A DNA stretch of 64,000 bases, from NCBI GenBank assembly GCA_025201705.1, contig MU616614.1, positions 1 through 64,000 of the forward strand, read 5' to 3'. The notes beneath the pieces are model-generated. The model worked only from the letters and a program-made list of their open reading frames with translations, was not told the DNA's origin and did not search any database. The stretch comes from Dissophora ornata (Eukaryota; Mortierellomycota; Mortierellomycetes; Mortierellales; Mortierellaceae). Numbering within the stretch: position 1 is the stretch's first letter; the number at the start of each line of letters is the position of its first letter. Positions 52,622 through 64,000 of the stretch are shown in pieces. The position numbers and the translations under genes were made by a program.

Positions 52622-53665
52622 TCAGCTTGCATAAAACCACATTTTCAACGAAATAGAAAATGTAAGGGTCCACAAAAGGGAAGGACCTTTTCTGACAAAG
52701 AGTTCTTCAAAAAGAAAAAAAAAAAAAAAAAAAACTCGAGTTGCTTCTTTCTAAACAAGGGGCTGAAGATGAAGGCCGCGCAAATGAGAGCTCCCCCCGG
52801 GTCTCTATTTTTTCGCTGGGGTCGGTCCAATAATCAGTCTTTGCCAGGATATACTTTTTTTCAGAACTTTGGGTGAACGTTCAAGACTGGTCGTTTGGAC
52901 TTGCGGTGGCCTCATTTCGTATGCTGTAACGAAACTCAGGTCGAGGAGTAAAGCGCACGAGCCAGGCAGAAGGGCCGAGTTTCAGTGCCGATCAGACAAG
53001 AGGAAAAAGGGAGTGACGACTAAAGGGGAGGGAGAACTGGCAGTTTCAAGAACCACCATTTTCCAGGAGATGTTGCGGTTGCTGCAATTCTAAACGGCCC
53101 AGGTTCAGAACTTAACTAATGAACCCAAGGGCAAGGGCAGGCAGGTAGGGGGCTGCGACGGGTTTGAGGAAGACGACAATAAAAAAAAAAATTGGCAAAA
53201 ATGGAAATGATCTAAGGAATATCACCTAGAACTACGCCAAAAAAGCAACAGCAGCGTTGAGCATCATCACCGTCATCGACCGAACGGGTCATGTGCGACA
53301 CCAATGATGGAGCTAGGCAATTTACAAAGGGACTAGTCTACAATAAGGTGTACATTCGCCCGACTCTTGCATTGCCTCGCCATGTTATCTTGGCGTGCGA
53401 TAAGTGTAATTGAGAAATGACAGGTTTGGACACAGAAGCGATGCATGGCCTCCTTGATGTTTATTACTGCAGCAGGCTGCGTTCGACTGCATGCTTGCGC
53501 GCAAGTGTAACAGAGGCTTCCCCTCAAAGGGCGGTGATTCAACTCATTAATGAAAATCGGGTAACAGGAGCTGAGACCAGCATAAATACCACGCAGTTTG
53601 TTTGTTATTGCTCCTCACTTTTTCTCATTTCATTCAGCATCTTTCATTCAGCACTTGCAACAGCC
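52622..53665. other. Gene-less stretch between Helitron and cyclophilin
   Basis: No gene supported. It contains a 20-A run (52715-52734), short A-rich tracts and, near its right end, a TATA-like ATAAATA at 53582-53588, 78 nt before the cyclophilin ATG. Confidence 0.5.
53582..53588 (+). promoter_or_regulatory. TATA-like box of the cyclophilin gene
   Basis: ATAAATA, 78 nt upstream of ATG 53666, followed by a pyrimidine-rich leader. Confidence 0.4.
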
Positions 53666-54627
53666 ATGACCAACGGCAACATCAGCAGCACCAACGCCAG
53701 CAGCGGAGACACGCTCGTCTACCTCGACATCGAAATCGGCGACCAAGAATTCAAGGCCACCTCGTGGGATCTGTATGTATATTGTTGACATGTATTTTAA
53801 GCCGGGTTCCTGATATTTCCATGTCACTCATAGCATACTGTGTTTGAATACGATGTCTTTTACATAGCTATCGCCGCGGACAAGCCTTCTTCGCGACACA
53901 CGGCTCCCTCTACGGCTACGCAGGCATGACTCTCGAACAACTTGAGCCAGAAGACAAACAAAATCTGCAAGAGATCTACGACTCGAACCCAGTTCTCACT
54001 AAAGGCGGGTCCATCACCTTGAACGAACCAGCGCCTCTTCCCGGCGGACGTCTTATCATCAAACTCGATGCGGAGGGATGTCCTAAAACTAGCCAGAACT
54101 TTTTGAATTTCGTGGAGTCGATATATACGAACAAGGTCCAAGAGGCAACATATGTTCACACGAGGTTCTTTAGACTGGTTAAGGATCATATCATCCAAGG
54201 AGGGGATTTCACAAAGAACAATGGGTCGGGCGGATTCTCGAGCTACCCGAGCATAGAGAACCCGAAACCGTTTGCGGATGAGCGACATGGACTGAGGAAG
54301 GGCGTGTTCAAGAAGGCAGGCGTGTTGGCGATGGCGAACAGGGGGAAGAACACGAATGGATCACAGTTCTTTTTGACAATTGGACAAGGCGCCCGGTGGA
54401 CCAAGGCTCTGGAAGGAAGCTATGTTGCGTTTGGAGAGGTTGTGGACGAGGAAGACGAGAAGAAGAAAACGGAGCAGAACGCAAGTGGACTATCGGGCAC
54501 ACCGAGCAATAATGGGTTGACATGTGTGGATGGATTGGCGTTGCTGGACAAGCTGAACAAGATCCCGACGGATGAAGAGGAGCGACCGATCCAGGCCATC
54601 ACCGTTATTGGGTGCGGGCGCCTTTAA
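53666..54627 (+). CDS. Cyclophilin-type peptidyl-prolyl isomerase with N-terminal extension
   Basis: Proline cis-trans isomerase. Exons 53666-53772 and 53868-54627 join in phase to give 288 residues, about 120 longer than minimal cyclophilin A. An N-terminal module (YLDIEIGDQEFKATSWDLY to about residue 110) precedes the catalytic domain. The active-site core is present: FFRLVKDHIIQGGDFT, NGSGGFSSYPS, LAMANRG and NTNGSQFFLTI, with the drug-binding Trp in ARWTK, then VAFGEVV. An acidic/Lys insertion (DEEDEKKKTEQNASG) interrupts the C-terminal part. No signal peptide is seen, so cytosolic or nuclear location is likely. The N-terminal extension may be a protein-interaction module; its identity is not clear. 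Confidence 0.88.
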
Positions 54628-54799
54628 AAATAACAGCGTGAATATCTATCTCTTCATACCCATTGAACCAGCCATGTCTCACTCCATCCTCATATACCAT
54701 TGCAATAAACCACACGTGATATTGTTACCTATGAGCTACGGCCTCCGTTGGCAAGCGATCTTCTTCCTCATTCAAACGATTCTGAGGGAAGAGCAAGCA

Positions 54800-55945
54800 A
54801 TGTCCAGACTATTCACCTCAGGCAGAGCGTGCATGGCTAAGATTGGTGGGGGAATGCACCCTCGTCATGTTGCGCTCTCACCATGCGCTGCCTCAGGAGC
54901 ACCAGTTGCATGGACCCGATCATTCGCGTTCTTCCGGGCACCTGTTTTGCCCTTCAAAGCAAGTATGCGGGTTATTCCTCGCAAAGGGGATTTATACTCT
55001 ACCGCTCGTCTCAACACCACATCGCTCGAAAATGGAGACCACAGCAACACGGCTTCTTACAAGAACCTACGAAGCTCGTCATCAATTGCTGCAACCCACT
55101 TTGATCTCTCTCAGATCGATCCCTCCGAACACTCTCAGATCCTACGGAATTTTATTATCATCCCGGACTATCTCTCGCCAACCGAACACGACATGCTTAT
55201 GGAAGCCGCGACCAAGAAGCTCAAGCGCGCACTTGGAAAGCAGGTGCGATATGAGGACGGACATTTCGACGGAGTCATCACCCGATACAGAGAATGTTCT
55301 GCCACAGATTGGGGATCTGGACCAGAGTCAACGGCCGCAGAATCATTACCAACATCTTCTCAAACCTCCGCCGGCAACAAAGACACGCCCGCGCCTCGAC
55401 CTGAGAGAATATCACCACGGGAGATCATGCACTCGATCAAACAAGAGTTTTTCCCACACCACTGGAAATGGGTCGCGCCTCACATCTTGGAGCTCGAGCC
55501 TGGAAAGGGTGGGATCAAACCTCATGTGGACCATCTCGATGCCTCGGGAGAGGTTGTCGCAGGACTCTGCCTGGGTTCTACAGCCGTTATGGAATTGATC
55601 CACGAGACTGACCCCAACAAACAATTCAGGGTCCTGTTGCCAAAGGGCTGCTTTTACTTCCAAAGAGATGGTGTTCGGTACCATTACAAACATGGAATCC
55701 CTATACTGAAAGAAGACCATCAGTTCAAAGGCATTATCATTCCAAAGGAGAAACGCATCTCGGTCATGTTGAGGGTATGTTGTATCTGAGAGTTGTAAGT
55801 CTCTGTTGGACCTGCCAAACGACGTGAATGTCCTTCGACTAACAATATTCTTGATCTACCCTCTCCGTCCTTTCCCGAGCAGAATGCACTAGATCCTTCG
55901 GTGCGCGGCGGTCAGACGAGCAACTCGTCGTATTACAGAGAATAG
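54800..55945 (+). CDS. ALKBH7-like 2-oxoglutarate/Fe(II) oxygenase, probably mitochondrial
   Basis: AlkB-superfamily dioxygenase most like ALKBH7, a mitochondrial protein linked to fatty-acid metabolism and programmed necrosis. Exons 54800-55774 and 55883-55945 give 345 residues. The first ~70 residues are Arg/Ser/Ala-rich and acid-poor (MSRLFTSGRACMAKIGGG), fitting a mitochondrial presequence; an upstream in-frame ATG at 54674 is possible but lies only 47 nt after the cyclophilin stop. The core shows SQILRNFIIIPDYLSPTEHD, the iron motif His242-x-Asp244 in IKPHVDHLDASG, CLGSTAVMELIH, LLPKGCFYFQRDGVRYHYKH with the distal His, and KRISVMLR for 2-oxoglutarate. Catalytic residues are complete. 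It is convergent with the FHA-BRCT gene. Confidence 0.85.
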
Positions 55946-56112
55946 AATAGGAAACACACTATAGAAGTCCGGTTGCAATTCGTTCGTTTACTATTCATTT
56001 CTTTTTCTTTGGATTGATTATACGCGAATGCTTCAAAGTACAGGCAAAGAGAGGGAGTACATAAATAGCAAAGACGCGGAGAGAGTCGATTCATCGACGC
56101 TTGGGAGACCAC

Positions 56113-59100
56113 CTACTTCTTGCGAGTGGGTTTTCGCTCAGAAGTCTCCTGCGACGCCGAGTCAGAGTGTTTAGCCCTGCTCTTCGTTGCCTTGGTTGCA
56201 GGTGCCTCAACGGCCACTGAAGAATCTGCAGTGTCATGTACCGTGCCATCATCGTCAGTCGTCTCTTTTTCTTCATCCGTTTGAGTCGCTTTGACCTTGG
56301 ATGGCTTCCGTCGAAGAGCTGCCTTGGATTTAGACGTGATATCGCCTTCAGCGACCTTTCTCCGCACCACATGACTACTTTTAGTCGCCGACGTGCTTGT
56401 AGACTCCTCCTGCGATACCTCACTGCCGCCTGTGGTGCTCTTCATTCTTGTAGGGGGAAGAGCAGCACGCGACCCTCCTTTAGTTGTTTTGGCCGTCGAT
56501 GACGACGACAGGTACGTCGAGTATGATGTAGCAACCTGTAGCGCTGCTACAGATTCCTCGGATTCCATTCTCGAAAGGATACTTTCTGTCGTAGATACAG
56601 TGCTCAACGATCTGGAGACCGCGCGAGGTATCCGTGCCGCTGCAACTGCCTTGCCTTTCGATGTAGACTTTGGGAGCGTGAACATGCTATCCCTACTGAT
56701 ATCAGGGTCGTCGCCATCGTTGTCCTCATCATCATCGTGATCGCCGTCATCGCCGTCATTCACAGTCTCGTTCTCCGCATCTGCTAGTTCGTGATCGGCG
56801 AGTTCGATCTTGTGCCTGATATATAGTGATGTTTAGAACGGTTAGAGGCGATTTTAAATTGTCTGCAAAGAAAGAAACAACCTTGTAACCTGGTAAACCT
56901 AGCAATGACACATACGTTGAATATTCAGGGTCTTGGTAAAGGATAGTGTTCCAGATGAACTCTCTCTTCATTACTCTGAAGTTGCGTTTGATGAATGATT
57001 GAGTTGTGGCACAGTAGGCGTCTGGTCCAATGATGATGACATTCTCCACCTCGTCATCCTGTGGAGGTCTTCTTTTGGCCTATCATGAATCGCAACAGAG
57101 TAAGAGGCAAGTCATTTAGCCAAACCCATGCAAAAGTGTTTTGATAGGAAAAATGCTCTATCTCCTTGATCACAACTCGTCTTACCCATACTTTCCCGCC
57201 ACAGACTTCAATCATCGGCTTCACCTGAGAAACTGTCTCTCGTGTAATATATCCCTGCTCCACTAGGCTTTTGCCCTTTCCTTTCACGGTGACGAAATAA
57301 AAACTCAGATCCCTGAAAAGCGCGACGTTGTTACGCATGTTCATTCTTGCCCGTTCGCAGGATTCTGCTAGGCTTATTCCATATCTCTCTTCCATGAACG
57401 ATCCTTGGAACTGGCAACCTTCCCCTGTTTGGCATACGAATGATAAAATGAGGATGAATAAAGGAGGTCATTCAGCGTATATTTGAGCTTGTAACAATAA
57501 TGTATACTGTATACTTACAGGGCACAAATCGACCTTTGTCTTTTGACTTTTCGAGCCACTGTAGGGTCACGATCGGGATGCATCGCACAATGGCGCACAT
57601 CAGTTTCCAAGTCCTTGTAGTACTATCAAAGACGAGGATCGTTGGTTCCTTGTAATCATTGTCATTACAAGACCCACCAGCAGCCATGATGATTTTTTTG
57701 TAGTACTCCTGGAAACAGATACCAAACGTTAGTTGAGGTACCTTCAGCACTACATCATGCCGAGTAAGAAACTTGGATGCGCAAGCTGTGTACATGCCTT
57801 TTTGATATTATCCAGACCTGGGGCGCTGATCTGCACCACGTGCCGTTGCGACTCAAGTTCAACAGTGGAACGTCTGCTCAGTTGCCGGGAAGACGTCGTA
57901 CGTACAAATGACGGAGACGGCGTAGTCGTTTTCATACTCTCAGTTCTGATCAGCTTGGCAGGCTTTGGCGACCTCTCTTCAGGGTCACTGTCTATGCTAT
58001 GCTTTGGAGAGCCCTCCCTTGAAGATTGCGTGATAGCCTCATGTACAGTAGTTCCGATTACTTGCGAGGAGGTTTCGTCAAGTTGTTGCGAAGAAGTCAC
58101 AGGTTCCTGGCTGTCCTTCAAGATCGGTCGCGACCGTCGTCGGTTGCGCCGTCTCGGAAGTTCATCATCGTCATCATCATCTGCATCCTCTGACACTCCA
58201 TGATCAACTTCGTCGGCGCAGGCAATTGGTCCTCTGTTCCTTCGAGACTTTCCTTTGTCCTCTTTACCATCCCCATGACCCTGTTCGTTGTCAGACGACG
58301 TAGTGGACCCTCCTTTCTCGCCTGACGCCATACGAGTCGTTTTTGACAATGTTGTCCTGATGATATGATCGTTATGCCGCCTCGCTCCGAGTGAGTCCGT
58401 CATATATTGTGAGTCTCGACTTTCGCCATGTATGCTACCAGAATCGGAGTCCAATGAACCTCCCAGCGAATCTGCTTGCGGCGCCAATGAGCGTCGGATA
58501 TCAATAGTAGATGCATCGGACATGATAGAGTGCCTCTTATATTCCGGGGTCTGAGGTACCTCGTCCTCGTATGCTTGTTTCTTGGAATTCCTTCTCTCTT
58601 CAGCATCCTGGCTTGCCTCCACGTTGTCGGGATTGGTGCTGCGTACCAATGTCGTATCGGCAATCAACTCTAGAGGTGTTGCAGGGATACGTTCTTGATA
58701 AACCTGAGAAAGCTCTTGTGATGCTGTCTCTGGTGATGCCTGACTAGAGCGAGTTAATGGTTGCGTATTCTGAGCTTCGTCCTGCTGTGTAAATTGCGTC
58801 TCGCAAACCATTTCCTGGTCCCTGTCAGATGCATCCTCAGACTTGATCTTTTGCGAGGAGGCGGTCAGCTGGAGGAGCTGTCTCTTTGGTTCGGATTCGT
58901 CTAGGACGCCCTGCGAGTCAGCAGGCTGAGAGATGGAGTCGTCAAATGACAGACTCTGAATGTCGCCGGGCTCCAATAGTTGAGTAGGGGCATCTGGGTC
59001 GACGTATGGCTCCGATTGAGGACCCAAATGCAAATCTTGATCCTCTGTGCTGATATCATTTTCCTCGTGGAGAGCGTCTAATTGTGATAAGTGTTGGGTA

Positions 59101-60254
59101 GGAGTCGAGCTCGATGATATACAAGGACTAGCACCTCGCTTTGTAAACTCCTTAGGCAGAATGTTCTTATCAATAGTCAGCGTTGCCGGGATACTATTGT
59201 CACTGTTGCTCTCCAAACTGCTGGATTGATCTCCGAAACATGTTAACGTCGGGGTCGGGTCTTGCATGGTATATGTACACGGCATCGAGTCTTCCTCTGG
59301 AACATTTTCGCCTTCGTCGAGCTTATCTGGTTGATCCTGAACTGGTACTAGTTGCGTTGGAGCATCGTCGTTCGACGCACTGTCTGCAGTGTCGGTGTGT
59401 GGCTCTTGTGTCGCTGATGCAGACTTCTGAGCTATTTCCGCCCTGCGCGCTTCTTTGATTACTTTATGGACTTCATTCTATGAAGAAAGTTATTGACAAG
59501 CTCTGAGTAACATCGCAGTGCACAGTGCCGCCAATCTCGAGTTTTTCTTTGTGCCAGTTGCTTACCCGTGGCGGCAAGGTATTTCTTTTATCAAGGGGAA
59601 TCGGCATATACTCGAAGAATATATTGCCCATTACAGTGAGTTGCTATGCCGTTTTCAATAAAGTTAGAAGGCAATGAAATAGGCAACACCGTCGAGTTAA
59701 TGAGTTGGTGTGAGTAAAGTCAAGCACTCAACATACCCTTCCTCTAGACAGCTCGTAAAACGTGCCGCTCTTCAATTCGAGACCGTCGATTTTGGCCCTG
59801 AACGGAGTCTATTAGTGTGCAATGTATGTCTAGCATTTGTCAATCTAGCACTCTATAGCCAGAACATCCGTCAAATAACAAGGAAATTGCGCGGCACGTA
59901 AGGGGAAGCATGTACAAACATACGGCTGGAGACAACACGTCCCTGACAAAGGCCATTTCTTTTTCGCCAGTTTCTATATCATGAACACAACATCGCAAAC
60001 AGAGGGAAGCAATTTCAGCATCAAATTAGGTGGCCAAACTGCAGAATGCTTCTACAGAGACGGTTGGCGTTATTACCAATGAGTAGGTGGCATGGGGCAA
60101 AGCCCCTGTCGCGTGGAATGTATGCCTCGACATTCCAAGGGTCGCTTCCGATGCGGTTAAGGCCCTCGTATATGTAGTAGACCTCCGGGATGCTTCTCCT
60201 TCCCAGCTTGACCAATAGCTTCCCGACGGGGAAGTTGTCGTCGGGGGGTTGCAT
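56113..60254 (-). CDS. FHA-BRCT DNA-damage mediator (MDC1-like)
   Basis: Nine exons: 60254-60077, 59973-59916, 59797-59737, 59643-59566, 59477-57798, 57741-57519, 57418-57186, 57079-56916 and 56815-56113. They stay in phase throughout and give 1125 residues. The N-terminal FHA domain (about 8-125: GKLLVKLGRRSIPEVYYIYE, LNRIGSDP, IPRDRGFAPCHLLIE) binds phosphothreonine. A ~560-residue disordered middle is dense in SQ/TQ sites, the target of ATM/ATR-type kinases. Tandem BRCT domains start near 686 (PQLTFGICFQEYYKKIIMAA, IVTLQWLEKSKDKGRF, LFRDLSFYFVTVKG, IEVCGGKVW), followed by a Ser/Lys-rich tail. The architecture is that of MDC1-type chromatin mediators of double-strand-break signalling. The intron at 57797-57742 needs a GC-AG splice, and a further 5' exon before 60254 is possible. 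Confidence 0.82.
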
Positions 60255-60381
60255 GCCTGAAATGGGAGGTGAATGGAATGAATTTGACAAAGAGACGAAA
60301 GCAGACGGACAAGTCGTTCTCCCTTTTTGTGCAATTGCCAAACAAGGATATTTTATTTAATTGCCTCCAATCCGAGCTCCA

Positions 60382-62409
60382 TTAATCTGACTTGTCAGTC
60401 TTGCCCTCCTTACTGGCCCGACGCGCCTCCTTCCTCCTCTTCTTCTTGCACTTGTGGCACATGCAGATCTCTCCAATATCGCTTTCGCTCTCTGTCGAGC
60501 TCATGTCGTCGCTCGAATCCGAGCTCGACGAGCTGCTGGAGCTGCTATCGTCAGTGGACATGCGAAGCATCGGAACATACGCAAGGGACCTACATTTATC
60601 CAGCAGGTCCTTGTAGAAGCACCGTCCTGTCTTGACATGCAGACGCTCAATCTCAGACTGAAGCTTCTTCGCCAATTTTGGTCGAGCATGGCGCGTGTTC
60701 AGCCACACCGACTCAAAGTTGGTGGGCGAACAAAAGTTCTGCGTGATCGCGATCGTAAAGTCTGCCACCGGTGACAAAGACAAGGATATAGTTAGAAAAT
60801 GAGAAAAAAAAAAATCCTTGGGATATCGAAACCGGATGTGTCATTACATATTGTCCATACCCAAATTCATCACAATGTGCGGCCAGCCTCCTGGCACAAA
60901 CATGGTCTCTCCAGGGCCCTGGATGACTTGGATCATGCCATACTTCTTGCCCAACTCAAAATCATTTTCTACGAAACGGGGGTAGACATGGTGGAACCAC
61001 GAGACGGCCTCGCGATCAAAGGGTTTCATGGGCGGGTCATAAACGCTTTTCGGTATTCCCGGCGGAAATAGACACCATCGCTTGTGTCCAGTAGTTAGTG
61101 TATTCCAAGCAGAGGTTCCTAAAGCAATACAAAACGGTATCGTTAGATTAAGCGCCAAGAAAATAAAATAAAATAAAATAGATTGAGGTCGATAATAAGG
61201 TGCTTACCAAGAGGGTCAATGTGAATGCCGGTGCCACTCCTGGCCCCCCCAACAACAAACCAGCGATAAGGCGGTCTCCTTCGATCACCCGCAAGCCTAA
61301 AAGAAAGTATCAGAGACATGGTTAGGATGTCAATCTCCTCACTGATGATAGACAGACAACAGCGCATTTCAGTTGGAATAGCATCTTACTGGAACAAATC
61401 ATCCTTAAAGTACTTTGGCACCATGTAGTCGTTCAACAAAGTACTTGCGTGTTCCTCTTCGCGTTTGGAAACTCGTTCCTTAGAAGCTTCTGTAGATCCT
61501 GATCTGCTATTGGTGCTGTCACTAGCACCAGGGCTGACTCTCTTTCCAAAGACGCGAATAATCTTCCTGGAAGTGGCTGTTGGAGACTTTGATCCAGAGC
61601 GAGCCCTCTTGCTCCCGACGGCTCCTGCTTCGTCTCCGCTACTAGACGATTCCTCCTTGGATTTGGGCGACCTTTTCAGCTTTCGCTCGGAAGATGACGA
61701 GGAAGATGAAGAGGAGCCCGAGCCCGTGATGCGTCTCTTCTGAACGGGGGTCAGCTTGCGCTTGACAAACCCGGAATCAAAGATATAAAGTGGAGAGTCA
61801 TCCTTGAGCCCATCCGTCTCGGCGTACTTTAAGAAGTATTTCATCTTGACGTAGACATTGTTGCCATCGTCGTCCTCGCCCACTTTGAATGGCTGTGAAT
61901 AGTATTTCTTTAAAAAGGTCTATCGGGAATTGCAATAGTGGTGTTGTTAGGATATCGCAGCTCGTTGATGCGATTATTTTCTTCTACTCAAAGACGTGCT
62001 ACTCGCAACCGTTCCGTGTCAAAGGATGTATATATACCTCAGAGTTCCAGTTCTTGCAAGACCCCCAATCCTCGGTCACTCCTCTGATCACAACGGGCAG
62101 ATATTTTTCCTCGAATTGCTCGATAAACTCCTCCCTGGAAACCTTGTCATAGTCGATTCTCTGAAGAGTATCGTGTGATTCGGGGATAGTGAATTCCTGC
62201 TTCGCAAACTGATGCTTGTCCCATTGAAAAATGTCGAGCTCTAGTTTGACGTAGCAAAAAAAAAAAAAAGTTTAGTTTAGTTTAGTTTTTTGACACATGC
62301 AAAATGCATTCCTTTGGGTTTGGATGCTAGTGTTGTGCGAACCTGATCTCGCTCTCAATTTGGCTCGCCTGATCCGCCGGTGCTGGCGGGTCATCATGGG
62401 GGGCTGCAT
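60382..62409 (-). CDS. JMJD6: JmjC oxygenase JMJD6 homologue
   Basis: Nuclear Fe(II)/2-oxoglutarate oxygenase; animal JMJD6 hydroxylates lysines in splicing factors. Exons 62409-62343, 62240-62038, 61919-61390, 61296-61208, 61118-60861 and 60761-60382 are fully in phase, 508 residues (human 403). It follows JMJD6 along its length: [63 protein letters not shown], and the iron triad His292, Asp294 (GIHIDPLG) and His377 (VPGGWPHIV), with [10 protein letters not shown] and FTIAITQNF for cofactor binding. About 95 extra residues sit after [10 protein letters not shown] (Ser-rich, then [13 protein letters not shown]). The C-terminus has a poly-Ser run and a basic [12 protein letters not shown] tail, as in the animal protein's serine-rich end. 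The start could also be a little upstream. Confidence 0.93.
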
Positions 62410-62502
62410 TTTCAGTTCCGATGTGATCGATGTGATGAGGCAGGAAGGCGAAGCAAGCAAGCATCAAAAAATAAAACACAATAATGAAAGCAGTCATAAC
62501 AT

Positions 62503-64000
62503 TTATTGCTCACAGAAAGCGGAAGGTGCCTCGTACTTCACCGCGTTGCTGTTGCGCTCCGTGAGGAGCAGAGACTCCTCTATCCTGCGAACCTCCCTCT
62601 GTAGTAATTCTGGATTCAGATACAGCACATTGCTGGCATGGCTCAGAACCCTCGCATAGTTGCCAAGGTACACGCCCTCATTGTCATTCCTGTAAAGCAC
62701 ATAGCCCTCCCCTGGCCTCAAAGGCGGCGGCTCTAACCCACCGTCATCTCTGCTGCTCTCAGGAGGAGCCACTCCAGAATGCAGATTTCTAATAAACGCC
62801 TCAATCCCTGGCGATATGTCTTGCTTGTAACTGCATTCACCTGCCTTTTGGGCATACTCGGTCGTTTCAAAGGCTGTGAGCAAATCACCGAACTCTACAG
62901 TAAAGATCGAGTGATGAAAGAAGATAAGTAAGCTTGTTACGCGTGTCCCTCCCCCAACTGTCCACACCTAGACCAAGACGCACCTGGCTTTGAGACTGGC
63001 ATTACTTCCTCTTTGAAGTATTCGCTATAGAGGTCAGGATTGACCTGGATGAGCTCCTCAAACTCCCTAATGTCACATAGAAGAAAGGGGGATTAGCCAG
63101 GAACTCGTGTTTTAGAATCAGTAGAGTCAACTCTCCCTGAGACAGCGTCGTACCCGAGCAATATTGGTATCTTCGTTTGGCTTTGCACACTGTCAAAAAT
63201 ATCGAGCGACTTGATCCACTGCTGCTCCTTGGGTAGTGCATTGATCCAAGACAGTCGATCGGCTGGTGATCTATTGAAATCAAGAGTAAACACCATGGTT
63301 GAGTACAGGTGAGGTAGAATAGGCAATCTAAGGTGGTTGCTCTTTAAATGCAACATATACGCACCTATTCTTTCCGTCCAAGCCAAAGAACATCTTCGCT
63401 ACGACAATCACTAAAGCCATGGCGATGGTTGGGCCCTTCACTGTACGGTGACGAAAGTGGTAAATGTCCAAAGAGCTTTCTGGCTGGCCAGCACTCGGTG
63501 TTTTAATCTCGAATAAGATCTGTGATAGCCTCAGCGCGCAAGGGTAGACCTCGACTACAGGGTAAAAAAAAAAAAAAAAGAGTCAGCAACAGGTAGCAGT
63601 GTATGAGACGTAGCCTTAAAAGCAAATGTGTCTTACTTGGCAACATCAACTCTTGCGTGAATCGAAAGATAAGTAGTGGAATATTTGGCATATCAGGATA
63701 TAATCCAAACGACTGCCGCAATAGCATGAGAAGGTTTCTCGTGAGGACAAGGAACATTCCCGTTCTCCTATACTGTAGTTTGACGGAGAAGAGCATGAGA
63801 TCGTGTCCAATAAAAATACCACTCTTCAACAAAGGCTTGATTATGGCTTACATTGGGTCGGAGAGCTCCGGGGAAGGGAACCTTAAGTTTCATATCTGCT
63901 GGTAGATGCTGCATCGCGTTGAAATAAGGAAGCCTCCGATCCATGGCCCACCTGCATGAGAAATTGGCGGAAGGCACTTTGTTAAGCATTATGCTCCACC
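62503..64000 (-). CDS. RNA polymerase I factor TAF1B/Rrn7-like (5' end beyond the window)
   Basis: Partial gene. Its N-terminal part lies past the right edge. Readable exon content, 5' to 3' on the minus strand: WAMDRRLPYFNAMQHLPAD ... GALRPN; LYPDMPNIPLLIFRFTQEL; VYPCALRLSQILFEI ... ALVIVVAKMFFGLDGKNR (the conserved YGLDG-type block of TAF1B/Rrn7); SPADRLSWINALPKEQQW; FEELIQVNPDLYSEYFKEEV; and the last exon 62894-62503. TAF1B/Rrn7 is the TFIIB-like subunit of the Pol I core factor, acting in nucleolar rRNA transcription. The zinc ribbon would be in the missing part. The exon joint near 63130 is unresolved. JMJD6 starts 94 bases downstream of its stop on the same strand. Confidence 0.7.

Overview
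The window looks like nuclear DNA from an early-diverging fungus. A Mortierellomycota-type genome is my best guess, but it is an inference. Supporting it: protein genes with several short GT-AG introns, TATA-like promoters, a eukaryotic 25S rRNA fragment, a fungal Zn2Cys6 regulator, an LPMO-like secreted protein, a Helitron relic and poly-A-tailed retroposon ends. Splice models were built by hand; most keep phase exactly across all exons.

Layout. 0.2-4.3 kb: pyruvate kinase (-) and mitochondrial ribosomal protein uS11m (+) from a divergent promoter. 4.7-12.7 kb: two near-identical zinc alcohol dehydrogenase genes (-) in a segmental duplication that also carried the 3' end of uS11m. Between them lie a 190-bp tandem repeat, a decayed multi-exon gene and a diverged 25S rRNA 3' fragment. 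12.7-28.2 kb is gene-poor and holds a three-TM orphan protein, a Zn2Cys6/polyQ transcription factor and an aquaporin. 28.2-41 kb: an intact LPMO-like gene on the left and an intact pyrroline-5-carboxylate reductase on the right bound a three-copy array. Each array unit has an orphan glycosylated membrane-protein gene plus tail fragments of both boundary genes. 41.9-47.1 kb: a CsbD-like gene with two internal TAG codons, an orphan exon, and a 1365-residue intronless FAD amine oxidase-lipoxygenase fusion. 47-52.6 kb: repeats, a retroposon tail and a Helitron relic with its 3' hairpin. 53.6-64 kb: a compact housekeeping block with a cyclophilin, an ALKBH7-like oxygenase, an FHA-BRCT DNA-damage mediator, JMJD6, and a TAF1B/Rrn7-like Pol I factor cut by the window edge.

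Most notable: the amine oxidase-lipoxygenase fusion, which keeps the four side-chain iron ligands but ends in Thr where lipoxygenases end in Ile; and the LPMO-P5CR array, which shows gene-conversion mosaicism and a compensated frameshift. No multi-gene defence system, CRISPR array or secondary-metabolite cluster was found.
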